Shown: piece after piece, positions 27,016 through 35,632 of the stretch
How the letters are laid out: every line of letters begins with the position of its first letter
Position numbering within the stretch: the first letter of the stretch is position 1
Assembly (NCBI RefSeq): GCF_020622345.1
Contig: NZ_JACNMO010000015.1
Location: 1-64,000, forward strand
DNA length: 64,000 nucleotides
Source of the DNA: Roseobacter weihaiensis
GTDB taxonomy: Bacteria > Pseudomonadota > Alphaproteobacteria > Rhodobacterales > Rhodobacteraceae
Reading direction: 5' to 3'
Notes under the pieces: model-generated
Told to the model about the DNA's origin: nothing
The model's database searches: none
Seen by the model: only the letters and a program-made list of their open reading frames with translations
Program-made: the position numbers and the translations under genes

Positions 27016-27669
27016 ATGAAATTCTTTGTCGACACAGCGGACACGCAGGCGATCTCTGAACTGAACGACCTTGGCATGGTGGACGGGGTCACCACGAACC
27101 CTTCACTGATCCTGAAGTCCGGTCGCGACATCCTCGAAGTGACCAAGGAGATCTGCGACATCGTTTCCGGCCCGGTCAGCGCCGAAGTGGTGGCGCTGGA
27201 GGCAGACGCGATGATCGCCGAGGGCCGTAAACTGGCCAAGATAGCCGAGAACATCACCGTTAAACTGCCCCTGACCTGGGACGGGCTGAAAGCCTGCAAG
27301 GTGCTGTCGGATGAAGGCAAAATGGTCAATGTCACCTTGTGTTTCTCCGCCAATCAGGCGCTTTTGGCGGCCAAGGCGGGCGCATCCTTCATCAGCCCTT
27401 TCATTGGACGGCTGGATGACATGAGCCTTGATGGTGTCGAGCTGATCGAAGACATCCGCACGATCTATGACAACTACGGGTTTGCGACCGAAATCCTCGC
27501 AGCCTCCATCCGCTCGGTCAACCACGTCCAGCAGGTCGCGCTTGTCGGGGCGGATGTCATGACCGCCCCCCCGGAGGTCATCAAAAAGCTCGCCAGCCAC
27601 CCGCTGACGGACAAGGGGCTGGAGCAATTCATGGCCGATTGGGCAAAAACCGGGCAGAAAATCCTCTGA
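27016..27669 (+). CDS. tal: Transaldolase (TalC/FSA-type)
   Basis: 217 residues, the small transaldolase or fructose-6-phosphate aldolase form. TIM barrel starting [17 protein letters not shown] with the GVTTNPSL signature (24-31) and the Schiff-base lysine at 83 in ITVKLPLT. It transfers dihydroxyacetone units in the pentose phosphate pathway. The ribosome binding site AAAGGA lies 9 nt before the ATG. It is a single-gene unit followed by a stem-loop. Confidence 0.95.
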   Translation: MKFFVDTADTQAISELNDLGMVDGVTTNPSLILKSGRDILEVTKEICDIVSGPVSAEVVALEADAMIAEGRKLAKIAENITVKLPLTWDGLKACKVLSDEGKMVNVTLCFSANQALLAAKAGASFISPFIGRLDDMSLDGVELIEDIRTIYDNYGFATEILAASIRSVNHVQQVALVGADVMTAPPEVIKKLASHPLTDKGLEQFMADWAKTGQKIL

Positions 27670-27682
27670 TCTGCGGGCAGAA

Positions 27683-27717
27683 TTGCATCTGCGCGCCCTT
27701 CGATGGCGCGCAGGCAA
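27683..27717 (+). terminator. Strong stem-loop downstream of transaldolase
   Basis: CTGCGCGCC (27689-27697) pairs perfectly with GGCGCGCAG (27705-27713) over a 7-nt loop, extended by TTGC/GCAA with a 2-nt bulge. It begins 14 nt after the stop. No U-tract follows, so it may protect the mRNA end or act with Rho. Confidence 0.55.
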
Positions 27718-27813
27718 CACATACGCGCGGGAAACCTCTGATCGGCACGTAAAGGCAGATTTCATCCAGGACGCGTGCTAGGCTGGCCAAAACAAACAAA
27801 AAATGAGCAGCAC

Positions 27814-28506
27814 ATGACAACAAAGCCCAAGATCAAAGACGACCTGCGCGATGCGATCCTGTCGCACCCCGATGCGATCCTCGACGACAAAGACGTGATG
27901 CACGCCCTGATTGCCGCCAATGAAAAAGCGATGGGGCACAACATCATCGACCTGCGCGGCATCGCCATGGACCGGTTGGAAACGCGCCTTGACCGGCTGG
28001 AAGATACCCACCGGTCGGTGATTGCCGCGGCCTATGAGAATGTCGCGGGCACGCAGCAAATCCATCGCGCCATTCTGCGCCTGCTGGAAGCTGCAGATTT
28101 TGACGCGCTCTTGCGCGACCTCAGCGGAGATGTGGCCGAGATCTTGCGCATCGATGCGGTGCGACTTGTCCTCGAGACGGAGGGGAAGGCGCGCGTCGGG
28201 GCGGATGTTCTGTCCGAGCGCCCGATGGGTTACATCGACCGCTACCTCACGCAGGACCGGGGCGGGGAGGCCCGGCATATCACCTTGCGTCCCGTGCAAC
28301 CCTGCGCGGACAGCCCCTATGGTCGTCCGCCGCGTCGCATCGCCTCGGAGGCGTGCCTGAAACTTGATCTGGGCCCGGCGCGACGCCCCGGCCTGCTGGT
28401 GCTGGGGTCGGAAGATGCCCAAATGTTCGCCGCACAGCAAGGCACCGATCTGCTGGTCTTTTTCGGGGGCGTTGTCGAACGGCTTCTGCGGCGCTTTCTG
28501 ACATGA
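27814..28506 (+). CDS. DUF484 family protein
   Basis: 230 residues from the ATG at 27814 (MTTKPKIKDDLRDAILSHPD). An N-terminal helical part with a short coiled coil (DRLETRLDRLEDTHRSVIAA) and a GAF-like domain (ADFDALLRDLSGDVAEILRI onward) are the hallmarks of DUF484. In proteobacteria these proteins are encoded directly before the chromosome-dimer recombinase gene, as here: the stop overlaps the xerC ATG by 4 nt. The function is unknown; the conserved pairing points to recombination or division. Confidence 0.9.
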   Translation: MTTKPKIKDDLRDAILSHPDAILDDKDVMHALIAANEKAMGHNIIDLRGIAMDRLETRLDRLEDTHRSVIAAAYENVAGTQQIHRAILRLLEAADFDALLRDLSGDVAEILRIDAVRLVLETEGKARVGADVLSERPMGYIDRYLTQDRGGEARHITLRPVQPCADSPYGRPPRRIASEACLKLDLGPARRPGLLVLGSEDAQMFAAQQGTDLLVFFGGVVERLLRRFLT

Positions 28507-29423
28507 GCCTCGTCAGCCCAGCGGCAGCGGATGCGCTGCAGGCCTGGCTGGCACACCAACGCGCGATCAAAGGCGCGGCGGAGAACACGCGGATCGCCTA
28601 TCAGGGCGATGTCATCGACTTTCTGTCCTTTATCACCGCGCACAAGGCCGAACCTCAGGGCCTGCGGGCGCTGGCGCGCATCACGGTGACAGACATGCGC
28701 GCCTGGATGGCGCAGACACGCGGCACCGGCGTTTCCGCAAGGTCGCTGGCGCGCAAGCTCTCCGCGGTCAAGGCCTTCTACAAATGGCTGGCGGCGCGCG
28801 AAGGGTTTGAACCAACCGCCGTTCTATCCACCCGCGCGCCCAAATTTCAAAAGAAACTCCCGCGTCCGCTGGCCGAAGACGCCGCACGCAATCTCATTGA
28901 CGCCATCGAAATCCAGTCCGAAAAGCCCTGGGTGGCCGCGCGGGATGTCGCGGTGGTCACCCTTCTCTGGGGCTGCGGGCTGCGGATCTCCGAGGCGCTG
29001 TCGCTGACCGGCGCAGATGCGCCTCTGCCGGCCACCCTTCGGATCACCGGCAAGGGCGGCAAGGAACGTGTCGTGCCGGTTCTGCCCGCCACACAACAGG
29101 CTGTGGCAGCATACCTGCGGCTCTGCCCCTACCCCACCGCTGCGGGTGAGCCGCTGTTTCGGGCGGTGCGGGGCGGCGCGCTGCGGCCGGGGGCGATCCA
29201 GAAGGTAATGGCGCGCGCGCGCATGCAGCTTGGCCTGCCCGCAAGTGCAACACCGCACGCCATGCGCCATAGCTTTGCAACCCACCTGCTGAACGCGGGT
29301 GGAGATTTGCGGGCGATCCAGGAACTGCTGGGGCATGCGTCGCTCTCCACCACGCAGGCCTACACCGGCGTGGACACCGCCAGGCTGATGGAAGTCTATG
29401 ATCGCGCGCACCCAAAGGCATGA
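28503..29423 (+). CDS. xerC: Tyrosine recombinase XerC
   Basis: 306 residues. N-terminal SAM-like DNA-binding domain (to about 105), then the catalytic domain with all expected residues: Arg in CGLRISEAL, Lys in GKGGKERVVP, HxxR in HAMRHSFATHLL, His in GHASLSTTQ and the nucleophilic Tyr in AYTGVD. XerC with XerD resolves chromosome dimers at dif. The gene is coupled to DUF484 by an ATGA overlap, which supports XerC rather than a phage integrase. Confidence 0.95.
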   Translation: MSLVSPAAADALQAWLAHQRAIKGAAENTRIAYQGDVIDFLSFITAHKAEPQGLRALARITVTDMRAWMAQTRGTGVSARSLARKLSAVKAFYKWLAAREGFEPTAVLSTRAPKFQKKLPRPLAEDAARNLIDAIEIQSEKPWVAARDVAVVTLLWGCGLRISEALSLTGADAPLPATLRITGKGGKERVVPVLPATQQAVAAYLRLCPYPTAAGEPLFRAVRGGALRPGAIQKVMARARMQLGLPASATPHAMRHSFATHLLNAGGDLRAIQELLGHASLSTTQAYTGVDTARLMEVYDRAHPKA

Positions 29424-29496
29424 CGCTTCCCTTGATTAATCCAAAAGCCCATTATTTCCTTTTGCATACCTCGACGCCATAGGCCAAAAAGCACGT

Positions 29497-30195
29497 ATGA
29501 ACACTCGACTAGCCGCCCTTGGCGTACATCTTTTGACCGCCACGGGTGCTGTTTTCGCGATGCTGGCCATGCTGGCAGCGGTCGATGAAAAATGGGACCT
29601 GATGTTCCTGTGGCTCGTGGTGGCCTTTTTCGTCGATGGGATCGACGGGCCTCTGGCGCGCAAATACCACGTCAAGGTCAACGCGCCGGAGTTTGATGGC
29701 GTTCTGCTGGACCTCATCATCGACTACCTGACCTATGTGTTCATCCCCGCCTTCGCCCTTTTCAAGTCCGGGCTGATGGACGGCTGGACCGGCTGGTTTG
29801 CGATCATCATCATCACCTTTACCTCCGCCATGTATTTCGCCGATACGCGCATGAAAACAAAGGATAACTCCTTTTCGGGATTCCCCGGGTGCTGGAATAT
29901 GCTGGTGCTGGTCATCTTTGCGCTGGAGCCGAACTTCTGGGTCAGTCTGGCGCTCGTCTCGGCCCTCGCCGTCGCCATGTTTGTGCCGTTGAAATTCGTC
30001 CATCCGGTGCGGACAAAGCGCTGGCGCACGGTCACCCTGCCGATGGCCCTGGCCTGGACCTTCTTTGCAGGCTGGGCCGCCTGGGTCGATTTTCACCCGG
30101 AAAGCTGGGCGCACTGGGGTCTTGTCGTGTCGAGCGTCTATCTGACCTTTGCCGGGATCGCGCAGCAGATCATCCCCGCCAAGGGCGAGGCCTGA
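29497..30195 (+). CDS. pcs: Phosphatidylcholine synthase (CDP-alcohol phosphatidyltransferase family)
   Basis: 232 residues, about seven to eight membrane helices. The CDP-alcohol motif is complete: DGIDGPLAR, then DGVLLDLIIDYLTY with the final catalytic aspartates. Pcs joins choline directly to CDP-diacylglycerol, a one-step route found in alphaproteobacteria. The overall length and the short loop between the DG and D-D parts fit Pcs better than PssA or PgsA. It converges with ogt, 5 nt apart. Confidence 0.88.
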   Translation: MNTRLAALGVHLLTATGAVFAMLAMLAAVDEKWDLMFLWLVVAFFVDGIDGPLARKYHVKVNAPEFDGVLLDLIIDYLTYVFIPAFALFKSGLMDGWTGWFAIIIITFTSAMYFADTRMKTKDNSFSGFPGCWNMLVLVIFALEPNFWVSLALVSALAVAMFVPLKFVHPVRTKRWRTVTLPMALAWTFFAGWAAWVDFHPESWAHWGLVVSSVYLTFAGIAQQIIPAKGEA

Positions 30196-30200
30196 CGGGG

Positions 30201-30656
30201 TCAGATCAGAAAACCGCCCGCCTTTTCATGCTTGAGAAGCGCCACTTTTGTCTCGACCCCGCCCGCTCCCGAAAACCCGGTGAGCCCCTTGGCCCCCATC
30301 ACCCTGTGGCACGGGATGATGATCGGGATCGGGTTTGCGCCACAGGCCTGGCCCACCGCCTGCGCCGGTGCGCCCAGGGATCTGGCGATGTCGCCATAGG
30401 TACAGGTCTCGCCAAACGGGATCGCATAGATCGCGTCGCAGACCGCCCGCTGAAACGCGCTCCCCTCGATCTTGAGAGGCAGGTCAAACGCCTCAAGGGT
30501 GCCTTGGTCGTACGCCGTCAACTGCCGTGCCGCCTCTTCGAGAAGCGCGGATGTCGCCTCCTGCCGGGCCCGCCCCCAATGCACGGCCGCAAGCGCGCCC
30601 GCCTCCTCCACAAGCACAAGATCACCAAACTGGGTTGTTACGGTTCTTTCCAACAT
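30201..30656 (-). CDS. ogt: Methylated-DNA-[protein]-cysteine S-methyltransferase
   Basis: 151 residues from the ATG at 30656 (MLERTVTTQFGDLVL). The acceptor site PCHRV is intact within PIIIPCHRVMGAKGLTGFSG, with the helix-turn-helix TYGDIARSLGAPAQAVGQAC ahead of it. The protein removes alkyl groups from O6 of guanine onto its cysteine in a single-use reaction. There is no Ada-type N-terminal domain, so it is the stand-alone Ogt form. Confidence 0.95.
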   Translation of the reverse strand: MLERTVTTQFGDLVLVEEAGALAAVHWGRARQEATSALLEEAARQLTAYDQGTLEAFDLPLKIEGSAFQRAVCDAIYAIPFGETCTYGDIARSLGAPAQAVGQACGANPIPIIIPCHRVMGAKGLTGFSGAGGVETKVALLKHEKAGGFLI

Positions 30657-30732
30657 GACCCCATGCTGCCGCCGTGTCGCGCGCACGGCAACCCGTTTCC
30701 TGCGGGAAGGTCTGATCCGCCCCGCGACGTCC

Positions 30733-33700
30733 TTAGCCTACTGCGGCATCGCACCGCCCGCAGACACCCGCGTGGCCATGCTGACCCACATCCGGCAGCA
30801 CTTTCCAGCAGCGCGCGCATTTCTCACCTTCGGCTTTTGCAAACTGCACCGCAATGCCGTCGATCTCGGGCATCTTGAAGGCCTGCGCCGGGGCGGGAGC
30901 GTCGCTGACGGTGATCTGCGAGGTGATGCAGATATCCTCAAAGGGCACAGCCGCCAGCGCCGACCGGACAGCATCGTCGGCGACATAGACCACCGGGGCC
31001 GCCTCAAGCGACGCGCCGATCACCTTGTTGGTGCGTTCGATCTCCAGGGCCGCCGTCACGACCCGGCGGGCCGCCCGGATGCCCGACCACTTGGCCGCCA
31101 GTTCCGGGTTCGACCAGGCCTTGGGCGTCTCGGGAAAGTCCTGTAAATGCACGGAGCTGCCTTCTTCCCCGAACCGCTCCAGCCAGACCTCTTCCATGGT
31201 AAAGACCAGCACCGGGGCGAGCCAGGTGGTCAGCCGGTGAAAGAGGATATCGAGTACGCTGCGGGCGGACCGCCTTTGCAGCGTATCCCCGTCACAATAA
31301 AGCGCATCCTTGCGGATATCGAAGTAGAAGGCCGAGAGATCCACCGTCGCAAAAGTAAAGACCGCCTGAAACACGCCCTGAAAGTCGTATTTCGCGTAGC
31401 CATTACGCACGGTCTGGTCCAGTTCGGTCAGGCGGTGCAGCACCCAGCGTTCCAGCTCGGGCATGTCCTCGGGTGCGGTCCGGTCTGCGTCGCTGAAGTC
31501 TGACAGGGAGCCCAGCATATAGCGCATGGTGTTGCGCAACCGGCGGTAACTATCGGCCACCCCCTTGAGGATTTCCGGCCCGATACGCTGATCCAGCGTA
31601 TAATCCGTCTGCGCCACCCAGAGGCGCAGGATATCCGCGCCATACTGCTGCACGACCTTTTCCGGCACGATGGTGTTGCCGAGACTTTTGGACATCTTCA
31701 TGCCCTTCTCATCCAGCGTGAACCCATGGGTCAGCACCCCGCGATAGGGTGCGCGGCCCTGAGTGCCGCAGGATTGCAACAGCGAAGAGTGAAACCAGCC
31801 ACGGTGCTGGTCGGTGCCTTCCAGATAGAGATCGGCAATCCCGTCTTCGGACCCGTCCGCGCGGTCGCGCAGGGTAAAGGCGTGGGTCGACCCGCTATCG
31901 AACCACACATCGAGAATATCGGTGACCTGCTCATAGTCATCGGGGTTCACCAGATTGCCCAAAAACCGCTCTTTCGCCCCGTACTTGTACCAGGCATCAG
32001 CGCCTTCAGCTTCAAAGGCTTCGACGATCCGCGCGTTCACTTCCGGGTTGCGCAGCAGGAAATCCGCATCCGTGGGCAGCGCGCCCTTCTTGACAAAGCA
32101 GGTCAGTGGCACGCCCCAGGCCCGTTGCCGCGACAGCACCCAGTCGGGCCGCGTCTCCATCATCGAATAGAGCCGGTTGCGGCCCGATTTCGGGGTCCAT
32201 TGCACATTGTCGATCTCGGTCAGCGCCCGCTCGCGGATCGTGGTCCCATGCTGGTCCTGCCCGTCCCCCACGGGTTTGTCGATGGCGGCAAACCACTGCG
32301 GCGTATTGCGATAGATCACCGGCGCCTTGGAGCGCCATGAATGCGGATAGCTGTGCTTGATCTTACCGCGCGCGAGCAGCCCGCCAACCTCGGCCAGCTT
32401 GCTGATCACGGCGCTGTTGGCGTCGCCTTCCTTGCCCTTGCGGTTCAGGATGTATTTGCCGCCAAAAAACGGCAAATCGGCGCGGAACATGCCTTCATCG
32501 GTGACATTATAGGTGATCACCTGCTCCAGCATGCCCAGATCACGATAGAGCTCGTATTCCTCTATGCCGTGAGACGGCGCGCAGTGGACAAAGCCGGTGC
32601 CTTCGGTGTCGGTCACAAAATCCGCCGCGCGGAAATCACGCACGTCATCCCATTCACCCTGGCTACCCTCCGCGCCCTTCAGCGGATGGGTCAACTTGAG
32701 CGTTTCAAGCTCATCGTTCGTGATGTTCGAAACTCGATGGTACATGCTTTTATCTAAGCGCGCACGCGCGAACACATCGTCTGCCATTTTGTCGGCAAGG
32801 ATGAAGCGATCACCGGCTTCTACCCAGCATTCCTCCGGGCAATCCGTGACTTTGTACAGACCATATTCTACGTCTTTGCCATAGACGACAGCTTTGTTTG
32901 AAGGAATTGTCCAAGGCGTAGTCGTCCAGATCACGACATTTGCGCCGATCAAGTGCTTGTTTCTGTTTCGAGAGTAATTTTCTTGGGATGATCTCAGATC
33001 TGCCTTCTCTTCTGCAGTAGCTTCTGGATTACCAGCCGCGAACTTTCCTGTGAATTCTACTTCGCTTTCGTCTTCGAGCGTATCAACAACTTGAAACTTG
33101 ACCCAGATCGTGAAGCTTTCCTTGTCGTGGTACTCGACCTCTGCCTCAGCCAGCGCGGTCTGTTCGATGGGCGACCACATCACCGGCTTGGAGCCCTGAT
33201 AGAGCGTGCCGTTCATCAGGAATTTCATGAATTCCTCGGCGATCACCCGTTCGGCGTGGAAATTCATCGTCAGGTAGGGATCGGCCCAGTTGCCGGTGAT
33301 CCCCAGCCGCTTGAACTCCTCGCGCTGGATATCGACCCAACCCTCGGCAAACTTGCGGCACTCCTGCCGGAAATCGACGACATCCACGTCGTCCTTGTCT
33401 TTCCCCTTGGCGCGATACTGCTCTTCGATCTTCCATTCGATGGGCAGACCGTGACAATCCCAGCCGGGGATATAGCGCGCGTCACGCCCCATCATCTGCT
33501 GGCTGCGCACCACCATATCCTTGAGCGTCTTGTTCAGCGCGTGCCCGATGTGCAGATGGCCGTTGGCGTAAGGAGGCCCGTCATGCAGCGTGAAAGGCGT
33601 GCGGCCGGTTTTCTCGCGCAGCCGGTCGTAGATGCCGATCCTTTCCCAGCGCGCCAGCCAGTCCGGTTCGCGCTTGGGCAAGCCTGCGCGCATCGGAAAG

Positions 33701-33762
33701 TCGGTCCTAGGCAGATTCAAAGTCGATTTATAGTCAGGGGTCTCTGTCGTTTCGGCGCACAT
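30733..33762 (-). CDS. ileS: Isoleucyl-tRNA synthetase
   Basis: 1009 residues, slightly long for bacterial IleRS. Class I signatures: HIGH motif as HLHIGHALNK near the N-terminus and KMSKSLGNT; CP1 editing domain with TTTPWTIPSNKAV (near residue 277); C-terminal zinc finger CARCWKVLPD and CGRCDA. Residues about 215-354, the CP1 domain, are encoded by DNA that is visibly AT-richer (about 47 percent GC by hand count against about 60 percent nearby) and include an extra charged segment (ATAEEKADLRSSQENYSRNR). The frame stays open and the motifs are kept, so the enzyme is probably active and mosaic in origin. Confidence 0.97.
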   Translation of the reverse strand: MCAETTETPDYKSTLNLPRTDFPMRAGLPKREPDWLARWERIGIYDRLREKTGRTPFTLHDGPPYANGHLHIGHALNKTLKDMVVRSQQMMGRDARYIPGWDCHGLPIEWKIEEQYRAKGKDKDDVDVVDFRQECRKFAEGWVDIQREEFKRLGITGNWADPYLTMNFHAERVIAEEFMKFLMNGTLYQGSKPVMWSPIEQTALAEAEVEYHDKESFTIWVKFQVVDTLEDESEVEFTGKFAAGNPEATAEEKADLRSSQENYSRNRNKHLIGANVVIWTTTPWTIPSNKAVVYGKDVEYGLYKVTDCPEECWVEAGDRFILADKMADDVFARARLDKSMYHRVSNITNDELETLKLTHPLKGAEGSQGEWDDVRDFRAADFVTDTEGTGFVHCAPSHGIEEYELYRDLGMLEQVITYNVTDEGMFRADLPFFGGKYILNRKGKEGDANSAVISKLAEVGGLLARGKIKHSYPHSWRSKAPVIYRNTPQWFAAIDKPVGDGQDQHGTTIRERALTEIDNVQWTPKSGRNRLYSMMETRPDWVLSRQRAWGVPLTCFVKKGALPTDADFLLRNPEVNARIVEAFEAEGADAWYKYGAKERFLGNLVNPDDYEQVTDILDVWFDSGSTHAFTLRDRADGSEDGIADLYLEGTDQHRGWFHSSLLQSCGTQGRAPYRGVLTHGFTLDEKGMKMSKSLGNTIVPEKVVQQYGADILRLWVAQTDYTLDQRIGPEILKGVADSYRRLRNTMRYMLGSLSDFSDADRTAPEDMPELERWVLHRLTELDQTVRNGYAKYDFQGVFQAVFTFATVDLSAFYFDIRKDALYCDGDTLQRRSARSVLDILFHRLTTWLAPVLVFTMEEVWLERFGEEGSSVHLQDFPETPKAWSNPELAAKWSGIRAARRVVTAALEIERTNKVIGASLEAAPVVYVADDAVRSALAAVPFEDICITSQITVSDAPAPAQAFKMPEIDGIAVQFAKAEGEKCARCWKVLPDVGQHGHAGVCGRCDAAVG

Positions 33763-33831
33763 TGCGGGCGTCCTTTTAAAGTCTCGTCACATCGGGAAAA
33801 GCGGTCGGTGCGAATGGCTCAAACACCTTGG

Positions 33832-33861
33832 CCCGGCGTCTCATCAGGTCAGAGCGCCGGG
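33832..33861 (-). promoter_or_regulatory. Stem-loop in the ileS leader
   Basis: CCCGGCG (33832-33838) pairs with CGCCGGG (33855-33861), extended by CTC/GAG past a one-base bulge. It lies 70-100 nt upstream of the ileS ATG, next to an AT-rich ATTATA-like stretch that could be the -10 box. If so the transcript would start with this hairpin. There is no sign of a T-box. Confidence 0.35.
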
Positions 33862-33982
33862 GATATAATTCGAATAATGATCGCGGTAAAACCCGTCATG
33901 GCTGCCTTATAGGCACCTGACTGGCGCGCCACAAGTCCTCTGTCAAATCGCCTCGCCGCGACAGACCTGGGCCCTGCCATTG

Positions 33983-35599
33983 CTACGCGTTGACATGCGA
34001 CCAGACTGCCGACATCACAACGGACCCCTCACCGACAGCCGAGGCCACCCGTTTCACGGACCCCGCACGGACGTCTCCGACAGCGAAAATACCCGGACAG
34101 GAGGTTTCATACTGGCTGCGGCCGCCCGCCTCCGCGCCGGTGAGAACAAATCCCTTGTCATCCAGCGTGATCATGCCGCTCAGCCAATCGGTATTCGGGG
34201 CGGCCCCGACCATCACAAAGACGGCCTGTGTCGACAGCCGCCAGTCCTGCCCGGAGGCTTTGTCGGAAATCGTGATCCCCTCCAACCGCTCCTCGCCGTG
34301 TAGGGCGGTCACCTCGGTACGCGTATGGATCGTAATGAGCGGATGCGTTTCAAGCCGTTGCAGGAGGTAATCCGACATCGTCTCTGTCAGGCTGTCGCGC
34401 CGCACCAGAACGTGGACGTGGCGACAGGTCCGCGCAAGGAACATGGCTGCCTGCCCCGCAGAGTTCCCGCCGCCCACCACCGCAACCTCGCTGTCCTTGC
34501 ACCACCGTGCCTCCACTTCGGTTGCGGCATAGTAGACACCGTTGCCTTCCAGATGTTCCAAGCCTTCAAGCGGGAGTTTGCGATACTGAACCCCCGTGGC
34601 CACGATCAGCGATTTGGCGGTCACCTCGCGCCCGTCTTCGAGGGTGGCATGAAAATAGCGGTCTTGGCACTGGCGCAGCGCGGAGACACGGCGCGGGACC
34701 GAAAAGCGTGTGCCAAACTTCATCGCCTGCACCTCGCCGCGCCCCACAAGATCGCCCCCGGAGATGCCAGTGGGAAAACCCATGTAATTCTCGATCCGGC
34801 TTGAGGTGCCCGCCTGCCCGCCAATGGCCAGATCCTCAAGCACAAGCGCATTGAGGCCTTCGGCCCCGGCATAGACCGCCGCCGCCACGCCCGCAGGCCC
34901 GCCGCCGACGATCAAGACGTCAAAGGTTTCCTCTGCGCCCACGGCCAGATCAAGCCCGATCGTCTCTGCCAGCCCCTGAGGCGTCGGAGGCTCGATCTTC
35001 TGCGTCCTGTTAAAGACCACACCGGGCTGCAAATGCGCCATCCCGCACTCCGACGCAATCTGGTGCGCTTCTTTAGAGGACACTTCAATCTCGCGGTAGG
35101 GGATGCGATTGCGTGCCGCAAAGCTGGCCACCTGGCGAATGTCGCGGCTCACTTCGGCCCCCACGAGCGTCAGACCACCGTCGGACTGTTCCATGGCACG
35201 CCGCCGGCGCGCGGCAAGCACCGTCACGATGATATCGCTCATCTCGGGGATGTCAGACATCAGCTGCAGCATTTTTATCCGCGGAACGCAAAGCAGCTCA
35301 CTTGGTTGAACGGCCCGCGACCCGGCCAGAGAGACCCCGCCGGACAAAAACTGCAGATCGCCGAAAAACTGGCCCGGCCCAAGTGTGGCGGCACCCAGAC
35401 GCGCATTCGTCACCGGGTCGACCGCCTCAAGCTCGCCCGACACGACATAGTGAAAGAGATCCATGACGGCCCCCGGCTCCTGCACCATGTCACCCACATC
35501 GACATGAACAATCGTGCCCAGTTTGCGCATGGCTGCGACGTGCTCGGGCTCCAGCGGTCGGCGCACCATGGTGGCAAGATCAGCAGCAAAACTCTCCAT
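33983..35599 (-). CDS. FAD-dependent oxidoreductase fused to a cyclic nucleotide-binding domain (thioredoxin-reductase-like)
   Basis: 538 residues from the ATG at 35599, 7 nt after AAGGAT. Residues about 15-125 form a cyclic-nucleotide-binding beta-roll (FHYVVSGELEAVD, GPGQFFGDLQFLSGG). A short thioredoxin/glutaredoxin-like linker domain (about 140-215) follows, then a thioredoxin-reductase fold with FAD site VGGGPAG (231-237) and NADPH site VVGGGNSAGQAA (about 374-385). The redox CxxC that TrxR carries just before the second site is replaced by AATE (358-361), so it cannot pass electrons to thioredoxin in the usual way. It probably senses a nucleotide or fatty ligand and reduces another partner. 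Single gene after ileS. Confidence 0.85.
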   Translation of the reverse strand: MESFAADLATMVRRPLEPEHVAAMRKLGTIVHVDVGDMVQEPGAVMDLFHYVVSGELEAVDPVTNARLGAATLGPGQFFGDLQFLSGGVSLAGSRAVQPSELLCVPRIKMLQLMSDIPEMSDIIVTVLAARRRRAMEQSDGGLTLVGAEVSRDIRQVASFAARNRIPYREIEVSSKEAHQIASECGMAHLQPGVVFNRTQKIEPPTPQGLAETIGLDLAVGAEETFDVLIVGGGPAGVAAAVYAGAEGLNALVLEDLAIGGQAGTSSRIENYMGFPTGISGGDLVGRGEVQAMKFGTRFSVPRRVSALRQCQDRYFHATLEDGREVTAKSLIVATGVQYRKLPLEGLEHLEGNGVYYAATEVEARWCKDSEVAVVGGGNSAGQAAMFLARTCRHVHVLVRRDSLTETMSDYLLQRLETHPLITIHTRTEVTALHGEERLEGITISDKASGQDWRLSTQAVFVMVGAAPNTDWLSGMITLDDKGFVLTGAEAGGRSQYETSCPGIFAVGDVRAGSVKRVASAVGEGSVVMSAVWSHVNA

Positions 35600-35632
35600 C
35601 CGAGATCCTTTCAAGGGTCTGTGGCGTCTGCG

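Noticed and set aside
28503-29423. Phage or island integrase
   Set aside because: The tyrosine recombinase is coupled to DUF484 and has XerC length. No phage genes, attachment repeats or tRNA target are nearby.
33763-33982. T-box riboswitch for ileS
   Set aside because: No T-box sequence or specifier-loop arrangement is seen, and the class is essentially absent from alphaproteobacteria. Only a simple hairpin is present.
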